From an uncultured Oscillospiraceae bacterium (GTDB taxonomy: Bacteria > Bacillota > Clostridia > Oscillospirales > Oscillospiraceae): a DNA stretch of 64,000 bases. Numbering within the stretch: the first letter of the stretch is position 1; every line of letters starts with the position of its first letter. Positions 26,784-36,006 of the stretch are shown one piece after another. The notes below the pieces were generated by a model. The model saw only the letters and a list, made by a program, of their open reading frames with translations, had not been told where the DNA came from and searched no databases. The stretch spans positions 1 through 64,000 of the forward strand of contig CANRLZ010000001.1 in assembly GCA_947631595.1 (NCBI GenBank), read 5' to 3'. Made by a program: the position numbers and the translations under genes.

Positions 26784-27362
26784 GTGAGTGACAGCTTTTT
26801 TGCCTATCTCTCCCGGATGCGGTACATCGACCGCTGGGGCCTCATGCGAAACACCTTCCAGGAGAACATCCAGGAGCACTCCCATGCGGTGGCCGTCCTG
26901 GCCCACGCCCTGGCGGTGATCGGCCGGGAGAAGTTCGGCTCGACGGTGGACCCCAACGAGGCCGCCGTGGCCGGACTCTACCACGACGCGCCGGAGATCC
27001 TCACCGGCGACCTGCCCACCCCCGTGAAGTACGACAACCCCGCCATCAAGGACGCCTACAAGGCGGTGGAGCGGGTGGCCGCGGACAAGCTGCTGTCCAT
27101 GCTGCCCCCGGAGCTGGCGCCGTCCTTCGCCCCCTATGTGCGGGAGGAGCTGGAGCCGGAGCTGCTGGCGGTGGTGAAGGCCGCGGATAAGCTGGCGGCC
27201 TACCTCAAGTGCGTAGAGGAGCTGAAGGCGGGCAACGACGAATTCCGCCAGGCCGCCCAACAGACCAGGGCGGCGCTGGAGAAGATGGGTCTGCCCGCCC
27301 TGGACTACTTCCTGGAGCGGTTCCTGCCCGCCTTCCACCTCACTTTGGACGAATTGCGTTAA
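26784..27362 (+). CDS. yfbR: HD-domain 5'-nucleotidase, YfbR-like
   Basis: 192 aa. Metal ligands of the HD superfamily are visible in HSHAVAVLAHAL, LYHDAPEILTGDLPTPVKYDNP and KAADKLAAYLK. The arrangement matches YfbR, a 5'-deoxyribonucleotidase active on dNMPs. I chose GTG 26784 because AAGGAGAT precedes it. It is followed 13 bp later by the ACT-domain gene. Confidence 0.88.
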   Translation: MSDSFFAYLSRMRYIDRWGLMRNTFQENIQEHSHAVAVLAHALAVIGREKFGSTVDPNEAAVAGLYHDAPEILTGDLPTPVKYDNPAIKDAYKAVERVAADKLLSMLPPELAPSFAPYVREELEPELLAVVKAADKLAAYLKCVEELKAGNDEFRQAAQQTRAALEKMGLPALDYFLERFLPAFHLTLDELR

Positions 27363-27375
27363 GGGGGATTTGACT

Positions 27376-27645
27376 ATGAGAGCCATCGTCACCGTCATCG
27401 GCAAGGACACCGTGGGCATCATCGCCGCCGTCTGCTCCCTGCTCAGCCGGCACAAGGTCAACGTCCTGGACATCAGCCAGACCGTCTTGCAGGAGTATTT
27501 CACCATGATCATGCTGGTGGACGCCGGGGAGAGCGACCTGCCCTTTGCCGACCTGGCCGAACTCCTGAAGCAGAAGGGGGAGGCCCAGGGTCTGGACATC
27601 CGCATGCAGCGGGAGGACATCTTCAACGCCATGCACCGCATCTGA
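27376..27645 (+). CDS. ACT-domain protein (UPF0237 type)
   Basis: 89 aa, a single ACT domain: [49 protein letters not shown]. Small ACT proteins bind amino acids or similar ligands and regulate partners. It is immediately upstream of the UPF0210 gene, a pairing seen widely in Firmicutes and archaea, which suggests a joint function. I chose ATG 27376 over TTG 27370 by Shine-Dalgarno spacing from AAGGGGG. Confidence 0.9.
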   Translation: MRAIVTVIGKDTVGIIAAVCSLLSRHKVNVLDISQTVLQEYFTMIMLVDAGESDLPFADLAELLKQKGEAQGLDIRMQREDIFNAMHRI

Positions 27646-27691
27646 AGCCCCGCGCCCGGCCCGGACGCGGTCAAAAACAGGGGGAAACGCC

Positions 27692-29056
27692 ATGCCCATG
27701 TTCAATAAGAGCGAAATTCTGGACACCATCCGCATGATCGACCAGCAGCACCTGGACGTGCGCACCATCACCATGGGCATCTCCCTGCTGGACTGCTGCG
27801 ACGCGGACGCCAAGACCGCCTGCGGGAAAATTTACGACAAGATCGTCCGCTCCGCCCAGGACCTGGTGAAGACCGGGGAGGACATCGAGCGGGAGTTCGG
27901 CATCCCCATCGTCAACAAGCGCGTCTCCGTCACCCCCATGGCCCTGGTGGCCGGGGCGTCCGACACGGAGGACTACCTCCCCTTCGCCCAGGCCATGGAC
28001 GAGGCGGCCAAGGCGGTGGGGGTGAACTTCATCGGCGGTTTCTCCGCCCTGGTGCAGAAGGGGATGACCCCGGCGGACCGGCGGCTCATCGCCGCCATCC
28101 CCCAGGCCCTGGCCCAGACCGACCTGGTCTGCTCCAGCGTGAACGTGGGTTCCACCAAGGCGGGGATCAACATGGACGCGGTGGCCCTCATGGGCCGGAC
28201 GGTGAAGGAGGCCGCCCAGTTGACCGCAGACCGGGACGGCTTCGGCTGCGCCAAGCTGGTGGTCTTCTGCAACGCCGTGGAGGACAACCCCTTTATGGCC
28301 GGGGCGTTCCACGGCGTAGGGGAGGGCGACCGGGTCATCAACGTGGGCGTCTCCGGCCCCGGCGTGGTCCACCACGCCCTCCAGGCGGTGAAGGGCCAGA
28401 GCTTCGACGTGGTGGCCGAGACGGTGAAAAAGACCGCCTTCCGGGTCACCCGCATGGGCCAGCTGGTGGCCCAGGAGGCCAGCCGCCGGCTGGACGTGCC
28501 CTTCGGCATCGTGGACCTCTCTCTCGCCCCCACTCCGGCGGTGGGGGACAGCGTGGCGCGCATTTTGGAGGAGATGGGCCTGGAGACCTGCGGCACCCAC
28601 GGCACCACCGCCGCCCTGGCCCTGCTCAACGACGCGGTGAAGAAGGGCGGCGTCATGGCCTCCTCCAGCGTGGGCGGGCTGTCCGGGGCGTTCATCCCGG
28701 TGAGCGAGGACGAGGGGATGATCGCCGCCGCCCAGAGCGGGGCGCTCACCCTGGACAAGCTGGAGGCCATGACCTGCGTGTGCTCGGTGGGGCTGGACAT
28801 GATCGCCGTCCCCGGGGACACCCCGGCGGAGACCATCGCCGCCATCATCGCCGACGAGGCCGCCATCGGCATGGTCAACTCCAAGACCACCGCCGTGCGG
28901 CTCATCCCGGCGCCCGGCAAGGGCGTGGGGGACAGCGTGGAGTTCGGCGGGCTGCTGGGCAGCGCCCCGGTGATGCCCGTCCACGCCCCGTCCAGCGCGG
29001 ACTTCATCGCCCGGGGCGGCCGCATTCCCGCCCCCCTCCAGAGCCTGAAGAACTGA
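27692..29056 (+). CDS. UPF0210/DUF711 (PFL family) protein
   Basis: 454 aa, normal length. Recognisable UPF0210 blocks are [77 protein letters not shown] and the [12 protein letters not shown] region. The fold is related to glycyl-radical-like PFL barrels by structure-based classification, but no glycyl-radical motif is seen and the enzymatic role is unknown. It is cotranscribed with the ACT gene. Confidence 0.92.
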   Translation: MPMFNKSEILDTIRMIDQQHLDVRTITMGISLLDCCDADAKTACGKIYDKIVRSAQDLVKTGEDIEREFGIPIVNKRVSVTPMALVAGASDTEDYLPFAQAMDEAAKAVGVNFIGGFSALVQKGMTPADRRLIAAIPQALAQTDLVCSSVNVGSTKAGINMDAVALMGRTVKEAAQLTADRDGFGCAKLVVFCNAVEDNPFMAGAFHGVGEGDRVINVGVSGPGVVHHALQAVKGQSFDVVAETVKKTAFRVTRMGQLVAQEASRRLDVPFGIVDLSLAPTPAVGDSVARILEEMGLETCGTHGTTAALALLNDAVKKGGVMASSSVGGLSGAFIPVSEDEGMIAAAQSGALTLDKLEAMTCVCSVGLDMIAVPGDTPAETIAAIIADEAAIGMVNSKTTAVRLIPAPGKGVGDSVEFGGLLGSAPVMPVHAPSSADFIARGGRIPAPLQSLKN

Positions 29057-29060
29057 GCGT

Positions 29061-29101
29061 AAAAAAAGAGCCGGACGCCATTGGCGTCCGGCTCTTTTTT
29101 T
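29061..29101. terminator. Bidirectional terminator
   Basis: AAAAAAAGAGCCGGACGCC-ATT-GGCGTCCGGCTCTTTTTTT, between the convergent UPF0210 and ferredoxin genes. It is a single hairpin with no inserted repeat and so is a useful comparison for the two repeat-split sites. Confidence 0.93.
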
Positions 29102-29112
29102 GTAGGGATGTA

Positions 29113-29337
<225 letters not shown>

Positions 29338-29345
29338 CTAAGGCT

Positions 29346-29373
29346 ATTCTACCACAGATTTTGAAAATTGCAA
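29346..29373 (-). promoter_or_regulatory. Promoter for the ferredoxin gene
   Basis: Minus-strand TTGCAA, 16 bp, TAGAAT, about 60 bp upstream of the start. Confidence 0.6.
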
Positions 29374-29457
29374 CGGTTTTTTTCGCGACTTTGCCGGGGT
29401 ATAACCCCCCACCCCTTTGGCAACAATGGAAGGGACAGCCAAAGGAGGCGTTGCAGC

Positions 29458-31470
29458 ATGTCCATCTACCCGGAGTCCAACCGCTATCCCGGCGGAAATC
29501 CCTACCGCACCCCCCGGCCCAAGGGGGAGGGGAGCGACACCCGCCTCACCGACCAGTTCACCCGGGACCTCACCGCCCTGGCGCGGCTGGGGCAGCTGGA
29601 CCCGGTGATCGGCCGGGAGAAGGAGCTGGCGCGGGCCATCCAGATCCTCTCCCGGCGCACGAAAAACAACCCCGCCCTGGTGGGGGAGCCGGGGGTGGGC
29701 AAGACCGCCGTGGCCGAGGCGCTGGCCCAGGCGTTGGCGGACGGTCGGGTGCCGGAGGACCTCAAGGGCAAGCGGCTGCTGAGCCTGGACATCGCCTCCA
29801 TGGTGGCGGGCACCAAGTACCGGGGGGAGTTTGAAGAGCGCATCCGCAACATCCTCAGCGAGCTGCGCCGGGCGGGGGATGTGATCCTCTTTCTGGACGA
29901 GCTGCATACCGTGGTGGGCGCGGGCAGCGCCGAGGGGGCCATCGACGCGGCAAACCTGCTCAAGCCCGCCCTGGGCCGGGGGGAGCTGCGGGTGGTGGGC
30001 GCCACCACCCTGGAGGAATACCGCCGCTACATCGAAAAGGACGTGGCCCTGGAGCGGCGGTTCCAGCCGGTGACGGTGGAGGAGCCGGACCCGGCGCGGA
30101 CGCTGGAGATCTTGAAGGGCCTGCGCCCCCGGTACGAGGCCCATCACGGCCTCGCCATCCCCGACGAGGCCCTGGCCGCGGCGGTGGAGCTGGCGGGGCG
30201 GTATCTCCCCCAGCGGCGTTTCCCGGACAAGGCGGTGGACTTGATGGACGAGGCGGCGGCCCTGGAGCGGCTGGAGCCGGGCGGCCGGGAGGAGGAGGTG
30301 GCGGAGCTGGAGCGCCGCGCCCGACAGGCGGCCGCCGAGCGGGAGCGGGCGGTGGCCCAGCGGGACTACCACCGCTGCCTTATGCTCCGGGAGGCGCAGC
30401 AGAGCTTTGAGCAGCAGGCCCAGGAGCTGCGCCGTCGCCGCCGCCGGAGCGACCGGGGTTCGGTGCGCCCGGAGACGGTGGCGCGGGTGGTGAGCGCCTG
30501 GACGGGCATCCCGGTGAGCCGCCTCACCGGCCCGGAGCGGGAGCGCCTGGCCTCTCTGGAGGCGGAGCTGGCCCGGGAGGTGGTGGGTCAGGCCGGGGCG
30601 GTGCGGGCGGTGGCCCAGGCGGTGCGCCGGGGGCGGCTGGGCCTGCGGGACCCGGACCGGCCCGCCGGCTCTTTCCTCTTCCTGGGGCCGACGGGGGTGG
30701 GGAAGACCCAGCTGTGCCGCGCCCTGGCCGCCCACCTCTTCGGCAGCCCCCGGCGGCTCATCCGCTTCGATATGTCCGAGTATATGGACCGCCACACCGC
30801 CGCCCGGTTGGTGGGCGCGCCGCCGGGGTACGTGGGCTACGACGACGGCGGCCAGCTCACCCGCCGGGTGAAGAGCCAGCCGTACAGCCTCATCCTCTTT
30901 GACGAGGTGGAGAAAGCCCACCCGTCGGTGGCCGACCTGCTGCTTCAAATCATGGAGGAGGGGGTGCTCACCGACGGCCAGGGGGGCAAGGCGGACTTCC
31001 GCAACGCCGTGGTGGTGCTCACCTCCAACCTGGGCGCCCAGCGCGCCTCCGGGGCGAAAGGCCCCCTGGGCTTCGGTGCGGAGAGCGGAGTCCAGGCCGC
31101 CCGCCGGGCGGCGCTGGAGGCGGCGAAAAATTTTTTCCGCCCGGAGTTTTTGGGGCGGCTGGACGAGATCGTGTACTTCGACCCCCTGGGCCGGGCGGAG
31201 CTGACCGCCATCGCCCGTACCATGCTGGCCCAGGCGGGGGAGCGGCTGGCCGCCCACGGGGTACGCCTGGAGGCGCCGGAGGCGGCGGTGGAGCGCCTGG
31301 TGGAGCGGGCCATGGGCGAGCAGGGCGGCGCCCGGCCCCTGCGGCGGCTCATCGCCCGTGAGGTGGAGGACCCGGCGGCGGAAGGGCTGCTCAGCGGGCG
31401 GCTGCTGCCGGGGAGCTGTTTTTGCCTGGCGGTGGAAAAGGGGGAACTTTCCGGCAAAGTGGCCGTCTAA
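29458..31470 (+). CDS. ClpC-like AAA+ ATPase lacking the N-domain
   Basis: 670 aa with two AAA+ modules. D1 has GEPGVGKT, the [10 protein letters not shown] region and [15 protein letters not shown]2 has [32 protein letters not shown] and LTSNLGA. A middle helical segment lies between them. The usual N-terminal Clp_N repeats (about 150 aa) are absent: the protein starts about 35 residues before the D1 homology. No obvious ClpP-binding (L/I/V)GF tripeptide stands out except LGFGAE in D2. ATG 29458 follows AAAGGAGG. It may be an unfoldase for ClpP or a disaggregase. Confidence 0.88.
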   Translation: MSIYPESNRYPGGNPYRTPRPKGEGSDTRLTDQFTRDLTALARLGQLDPVIGREKELARAIQILSRRTKNNPALVGEPGVGKTAVAEALAQALADGRVPEDLKGKRLLSLDIASMVAGTKYRGEFEERIRNILSELRRAGDVILFLDELHTVVGAGSAEGAIDAANLLKPALGRGELRVVGATTLEEYRRYIEKDVALERRFQPVTVEEPDPARTLEILKGLRPRYEAHHGLAIPDEALAAAVELAGRYLPQRRFPDKAVDLMDEAAALERLEPGGREEEVAELERRARQAAAERERAVAQRDYHRCLMLREAQQSFEQQAQELRRRRRRSDRGSVRPETVARVVSAWTGIPVSRLTGPERERLASLEAELAREVVGQAGAVRAVAQAVRRGRLGLRDPDRPAGSFLFLGPTGVGKTQLCRALAAHLFGSPRRLIRFDMSEYMDRHTAARLVGAPPGYVGYDDGGQLTRRVKSQPYSLILFDEVEKAHPSVADLLLQIMEEGVLTDGQGGKADFRNAVVVLTSNLGAQRASGAKGPLGFGAESGVQAARRAALEAAKNFFRPEFLGRLDEIVYFDPLGRAELTAIARTMLAQAGERLAAHGVRLEAPEAAVERLVERAMGEQGGARPLRRLIAREVEDPAAEGLLSGRLLPGSCFCLAVEKGELSGKVAV

Positions 31471-31502
31471 AGGGGCAGCCGAGAAAAAAGGAGAGAAAAA
31501 TC

Positions 31503-32027
31503 ATGAAAAAAATCCGCGTCCTGTCCCTGCTGCTGTCCGCCGCCCTGTGCCTGTCCCTGGCCGCCTGCGCCGGGGGGAAGAAGGGCGACGCGTCCGACCC
31601 CGCCGCGCTGGCCGACGCCTACGCCCAGGCCATCACCGGCGCCCGTGACCTGGAGTACAACGAGGCCTACCCCGTGCTCACCAGCGCCGACCAGGCTGAC
31701 GCCCAGGAGCGGGAGATGTACTTCGCCACCCTGGGGGTGGAGCCGGCGGACGTGCAGGCCTACGCCATGAGCGTGTCCCTGATGAACGTCCAGGCCTACG
31801 CCATCGTGGCCATGCTGCCCGCCGACGGCGCCGCGGACGCGGTGCGCGCCGGGCTGGAGGGGTATGTGGAAAACCAGAAGAACGGCTTTGAACACTACCT
31901 GGAGGACCAGTTCCAGGTGGCCTCCAGCGCCAAGCTGGAGACCCTGGACGACGGCACCATCCTCCTGGTGATGTGCCCCGACCAGGACACGGCGCTGGAC
32001 AGCATCAAAAGCGCCCTGGCGGGCTGA
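31503..32027 (+). CDS. Putative lipoprotein, DUF4358-like
   Basis: 174 aa. A lipoprotein signal peptide is clear: MKKIRVLSLLLSAALCLSLAAC with the lipobox LAAC, then GGKKGD. The mature part begins DPAALADAYAQAI, predicts as alpha/beta and is similar in flavour to DUF4358 proteins of gut Clostridia. Function unknown. It follows the Clp-like gene by 32 bp with AAAAAAGGAGAG upstream, so it may share its transcript. Confidence 0.8.
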   Translation: MKKIRVLSLLLSAALCLSLAACAGGKKGDASDPAALADAYAQAITGARDLEYNEAYPVLTSADQADAQEREMYFATLGVEPADVQAYAMSVSLMNVQAYAIVAMLPADGAADAVRAGLEGYVENQKNGFEHYLEDQFQVASSAKLETLDDGTILLVMCPDQDTALDSIKSALAG

Positions 32028-32038
32028 CCTTCGGGCAG

Positions 32039-32073
32039 AAAACGCGCCCTCTCCCACGGGAGAGGGCGCGTTT
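32039..32073 (+). terminator. Terminator hairpin, left copy flanking repeat element B
   Basis: AAAACGCGCCCTCTCCCACGGGAGAGGGCGCGTTT, after the lipoprotein gene. The T-run is short (three T) because the repeat element begins there. An identical stem lies at 32281-32316. Confidence 0.88.
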
Positions 32074-32279
32074 CAGCTTGTCAAAAAGCCTCGCAGAGTT
32101 TCGCGCCGCAGGGCGCGAAAGACTCATAAGAAATTTTTTCCGGCGGCGTGTACGTCGGAAAAAATACATCTCGGCCCGCAAACGTGCGAGTCGGCCGCCC
32201 TCGCGGCGGCCGGGGAGTGCGCTGCAGCGGGCCGCAAAAAATGTCAAAGAAGCGGTCCGACCGCTTCTTTGACAGTCTC
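32074..32279. repeat. 206-bp structured intergenic repeat element, copy B
   Basis: Same element and orientation as 25148-25354. By eye the differences are one A fewer near the start, two single transitions, and changes in the loop of the last hairpin (CCCTG versus TCCGA), while all stems are unchanged. It is flanked on both sides by the same terminator hairpin, whose sequence is unrelated to the hairpin flanking copy A. It lies between convergent lipoprotein and spoIIE genes. Confidence 0.88.
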
Positions 32280-32280
32280 C

Positions 32281-32316
32281 AACGCGCCCTCTCCCACGGG
32301 AGAGGGCGCGTTTTTT
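32281..32316 (-). terminator. Terminator hairpin, right copy flanking repeat element B
   Basis: AACGCGCCCTCTCCCACGGGAGAGGGCGCGTTTTTT is identical in its stem to the left copy. It terminates spoIIE on the minus strand and overlaps its last bases. Confidence 0.88.
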
Positions 32317-34636
32317 ACACCGGGGCGGCGGGCGATCCGGCGCGGAGGCCCAGGCGGAGGATGAGGGCGGTCTTGTCGTCCTGGGCCTCCGGGTCGTGAT
32401 CCACCATAGCCTGGGCCAGGGCGGCGGGGGAGCCGCCGTCGAAGGCCAGGAGCGCGTCCCGGACCCACTGGTCCTCCCCGGTTACCACCCCGTCGGTGAG
32501 CAGGGCCAGACAGTCCCCCGGGCCGACCTGGAATTCCAGCCGGTCGCACCGGTTGGGGCCGGGGTCGGGAAGGCCCGCGGGCAGCGACCGGCCGGACAGG
32601 CACTTCACCGTGCCCCCCTGCCGGAGGTAGCTGGGGCTTGCCCCCAGCTTGTAGAGCGTGCCGTGGCCGCCGTAGAGGTCGATCTCCAGCAGGTCCACCG
32701 TGGAAAATCCCCCCGTGGCCTCCCCCCGGAGAACCAGGGCTTGATCCAGGGTCTTCAGGGCGTTGGAGGCGGTCACCCCCGCCCGGAGGAACTGCTCCAG
32801 CAGCTTCAGGCACAGCTCGCTCTCCGCCCTGGCCTCCTGGCCGGAACCCATGCCGTCGCACAGCAGGACGTAGAGGGTGCTGTTGGCGCTTTTGAACCAG
32901 GTGAAGGCGTCGCCGCTGACGCTCTGGCCCTGCCGCCGCCGCCCCGCCGCCCCGGCCAGGGCGGTGAGGGGTTCCAGCTGGACAAAGAGCACCTGGTTCT
33001 CCCCGGCGGTGGGCGGGGAGAGGGGCAGATCCATCAGGTCGGACAGGGCCTTGCGCCCCGGCTCGTCGGCCAGCTTTTTGGCGTCCCAGCCGTCCAGCTG
33101 GAGCTGGAGGTGGCCCTGGGGGTCGGCGAACACCAGCCCCCGGCAGCTCAGCTCCCGCCCGATGAGAAATTGCCGCAGCCGCCGGGTGCGCAGGTCGTCC
33201 ACCGCCACCGGGGCGGCCATGGCCGCCGCCGTGTCCTGGAGGAGGCGCGCCATGTCGCCGTACTGGTCGGCCACCGCCCGGCGGCTCTGGCTCACCTGGC
33301 GCTGGTAGCGCCGGCGCAGGAGGTGGGCGGCCAGCTCCTCCTCCACCGCGCCGAGAAACGCCCCGAAGCGGCAGCACTTGTCCCGAAAGCGCTGGGGAAA
33401 GTCATCGGCCAGCGCCTGGCGGCGCTCCAGCATGGGCGGCAGGGCGGCGTTCAAAAGGTCGTAGGTCTCCTGGTAATCCCGCTGCCAGCACCGCTCCCGG
33501 AGGGCGCACCGGGCGCAGACCCGGTTGGCGCAGCGGTCGAAGATAACGCTGGGGTCCTCCCCGTTGTCCGCGCCGGGGCCGAAGGCGCCGCGCAGGGCGG
33601 AAAAGACCTGGTCAAAGGCGTCGGCCGCCCGGCGCAGGCGGCGGGAGGCGGCCTGGTAGGCCCATCGGCCCCGATCCCGCCGGTCGTCCGGGGCGAAGAG
33701 CACCGCCGCCTGGTCCAGCAGCCGCTGGGGGATGAGCAGGAACAAGAGGGCGGCCAGCACCGCCTCCCAGAGCGCCGCCGCGCCGCCCCTCCGGCTCCAC
33801 AGCGCCGCCCACGCCCCGGCCAGGGCAAACCCGGCGGCGGAGACGCCCCGGCGGTGACCCTTCAGCAGTCCGGCCACCAGGGCGGCCAGGGCGTAGCACA
33901 CGGTAAAGGTGCCCGCCGTGCCGGAGGCCAGGTCCATCATCAGCCCGGCGCACGACCCAACCGCCGCGCCCGCGCCCGGCCCGGCGGTCCACCCGGCGCA
34001 CAGGCTCAGCCCCGCCGCGCACAGCCGCCCCAGGGACACCCGTCCGGGCAGCTCCAGTTGGGCCAGGGACAGCAGCACCGCCAGCGCCAGGGCGATCAGC
34101 CCCAGGCGCTGGGGAAAGCCCGCCTCCTTGGGGGCCTCTCCGCTGTCCCAGAGGGAGAAGGCCAGGCGAAAGGCGTACACCGCCCCCGCCGTCACAACGC
34201 ATTCCCCCGCCAGGGCCATTACCCCGGCGGAGGTGGGGTCCAGCAGGGTCACAAGGCCGGTGACGGCGCAAAAGCCCCCGGCCACCAGGGGCATGAAGAG
34301 GCGCTTTTGGTAGAGGCGCAGGTCGAAAAAGGCCAGGGCCACGGAGAAGATGAGGATGGCGCAGGCGGCGTACCGCAGTCCGGCCTCCACCCCCCGGTTC
34401 AGCAGATAGCCCAGCACCGCCCCGCCCAGGGCGGCGAAGCCCTCCGGCCCCACCCCGGAGGCGCCCACCAGGGCCAGGGCAAAGGGGGCGTGGCCGGGAG
34501 CCAGCTCCCCCGTGGCCAGAACGGCGGCCAGGAGGAAGCGGATCGCCCCCTGGATGAACCCCGCCAGGGCGGAGGCGCGCTCCGTGCCCGGCTTTTCGAC
34601 CTCCTTTTTGCCTGTTCCCCACCGTTTCCACACCAT
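32315..34636 (-). CDS. spoIIE: Stage II sporulation protein E, PP2C phosphatase
   Basis: 773 aa, close to the usual ~800. The N-terminal third has about ten membrane helices. A central regulatory region carries clustered cysteines (CANRVCARCALRERCW), and the C-terminal PP2C domain has LLCDGMGSGQEARAES, LLTDGVVTGED and DDKTALIL metal sites. In sporulating Firmicutes SpoIIE dephosphorylates SpoIIAA at the septum to activate sigma-F. I chose ATG 34636 because AAGGAGG precedes it. It is evidence that the organism forms spores. Confidence 0.93.
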   Translation of the reverse strand: MVWKRWGTGKKEVEKPGTERASALAGFIQGAIRFLLAAVLATGELAPGHAPFALALVGASGVGPEGFAALGGAVLGYLLNRGVEAGLRYAACAILIFSVALAFFDLRLYQKRLFMPLVAGGFCAVTGLVTLLDPTSAGVMALAGECVVTAGAVYAFRLAFSLWDSGEAPKEAGFPQRLGLIALALAVLLSLAQLELPGRVSLGRLCAAGLSLCAGWTAGPGAGAAVGSCAGLMMDLASGTAGTFTVCYALAALVAGLLKGHRRGVSAAGFALAGAWAALWSRRGGAAALWEAVLAALLFLLIPQRLLDQAAVLFAPDDRRDRGRWAYQAASRRLRRAADAFDQVFSALRGAFGPGADNGEDPSVIFDRCANRVCARCALRERCWQRDYQETYDLLNAALPPMLERRQALADDFPQRFRDKCCRFGAFLGAVEEELAAHLLRRRYQRQVSQSRRAVADQYGDMARLLQDTAAAMAAPVAVDDLRTRRLRQFLIGRELSCRGLVFADPQGHLQLQLDGWDAKKLADEPGRKALSDLMDLPLSPPTAGENQVLFVQLEPLTALAGAAGRRRQGQSVSGDAFTWFKSANSTLYVLLCDGMGSGQEARAESELCLKLLEQFLRAGVTASNALKTLDQALVLRGEATGGFSTVDLLEIDLYGGHGTLYKLGASPSYLRQGGTVKCLSGRSLPAGLPDPGPNRCDRLEFQVGPGDCLALLTDGVVTGEDQWVRDALLAFDGGSPAALAQAMVDHDPEAQDDKTALILRLGLRAGSPAAPV

Positions 34637-34733
34637 AGGCTTGTCCTCCTTGCGGCTTTTTGGGACAAGCATAGCGGAAACGGCGGAAAAAGGCAGTCGA
34701 AAACAAAGGCCGGGCAGGGATTTGTCCGGCGGG

Positions 34734-35864
34734 TCAGACCACCGCCGGGGAGTGGCGCCACTCCTCCCCGCAGGGCAGGGGGTGGGGGGCGCACAGGGAG
34801 AAGAGATCGGTGAGTCGGCTCTCGGTGGCCAGCGCCTCCCGGTGGTCGGCGGGCTTGGTGATGACGGGCAGGGGACAGCGCCCCCGGAGGGCGGCCAGGT
34901 GGGACGCCCCCCGCCTGGTCATGGCCAGCACCCGCAGATACTCCGGCGCGGCGGGGCGGTCCCCGGCGGTGAGACCCAGGGCGGCCCACAGCGCCACCCG
35001 GCGGATGCGGGCGGCGGTGAGGCGGCGGGTCTTGGCCAGGGCGTACAGCTCCTCCAGGCTCCCCGCCTTCCGGGCGGAGCGCCAGAGGCGCCGGGCCAGG
35101 CCGTCCGACCCGTCGGGCAGGGCGGCCAGCGCCTCCGGGGAGCGCTGCCGGAGCGCCCAGAGGATGGCCCCCTCCTGCCGCTCCAACCGGTAGATCGGCC
35201 CGTCCCAGGCCCCGGCCAGGTAGGGCCGGGCGGCCTCCGGGCCGTCCCGGCGCAGGAGGGCGCGCAGGGCGGAGGCGGAGGGGTACTCCCGCTCCAGCGG
35301 CCCGTCGTGGGCGCCCAGACGGGGGATGGGCAGGGGGGCGACCCCCTCGGGCAGGGCGGCCAGGTACTCCACGGCCAGGTTGTTGTTGGGTTCTTCCACC
35401 AGCGCCGCCGTCTCCCGCCCCACCAGGTCGGCCAGCGCCCGCTGCCGGGCGGCGGGGTAGGAGAGGCCGCGGGAGAGGTGGGGCGCCAGGGCGGCGTCAA
35501 AGCGGGGACTTTTCAGCGCGGCGGCCAGGGCCTGGAGGGCGGGGAGGTCCGGCGTCTCGCACCCGAAACTCATGGTCTCCGCCCCCGCGGCGGCCAGGAT
35601 CGCCACCCCCGCCCGGGCGAACACCTGGGCGGAACCCAGGGCGAAGACGGAGGGCAGCTCCACCACCAGATCGGCCCCCGCCTGGGCCGCCCACCGGGCG
35701 CGGCGCCACTTGTCGGTCACGGCGCACTCCCCCCGCTGCACCCAGTTGCCCGACAGACACACCACCACCGCCGCGTCCGGGCAGGCCGCCCGGGTGAGGG
35801 AGAGGTGGCGCAGATGTCCGGCGTGGAGGGGGTTGTACTCCGCCAAAATGCCCACCGCTTTCAT
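34734..35864 (-). CDS. tmcAL: tRNA(Met) cytidine acetate ligase TmcAL (YlbM-like)
   Basis: 376 aa. The N-terminal nucleotidyltransferase HxGH motif is in GILAEYNPLHAGHLRHL, followed by CLSGNWVQRGE, with AVEYLAAL and YPSASALRALL further on. In B. subtilis this enzyme uses acetate and ATP to make ac4C34 in elongator tRNA-Met. It lies between spoIIE and, divergently, ackA; acetate kinase next to an acetate-using enzyme is a notable neighbour pair. ATG 35864 follows a GGAGG. Confidence 0.9.
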   Translation of the reverse strand: MKAVGILAEYNPLHAGHLRHLSLTRAACPDAAVVVCLSGNWVQRGECAVTDKWRRARWAAQAGADLVVELPSVFALGSAQVFARAGVAILAAAGAETMSFGCETPDLPALQALAAALKSPRFDAALAPHLSRGLSYPAARQRALADLVGRETAALVEEPNNNLAVEYLAALPEGVAPLPIPRLGAHDGPLEREYPSASALRALLRRDGPEAARPYLAGAWDGPIYRLERQEGAILWALRQRSPEALAALPDGSDGLARRLWRSARKAGSLEELYALAKTRRLTAARIRRVALWAALGLTAGDRPAAPEYLRVLAMTRRGASHLAALRGRCPLPVITKPADHREALATESRLTDLFSLCAPHPLPCGEEWRHSPAVV

Positions 35865-35902
35865 GTTCCAGCCTCCTTTCCGGCAAAGGCGTAAAAAAAC
35901 CC

Positions 35903-35931
35903 TTGCCCTGCCGGGGAAAAAGAGTTACAAT
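35903..35931 (+). promoter_or_regulatory. Promoter for ackA
   Basis: TTGCCC, 17 bp, TACAAT, about 75 bp before the ackA start. Confidence 0.55.
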
Positions 35932-35940
35932 ATACTTTGC

Positions 35941-35969
35941 ATTATAGTACACCCCGACCCCCGCCGCAA
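35941..35969 (-). promoter_or_regulatory. Promoter for tmcAL
   Basis: Minus-strand TTGCGG, 17 bp, TATAAT, directly abutting the ackA promoter. The two transcripts diverge and overlap. Confidence 0.6.
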
Positions 35970-36006
35970 GAGGCGGCGAGATACTTGAGTTAAGGAGAGA
36001 TGTAGT

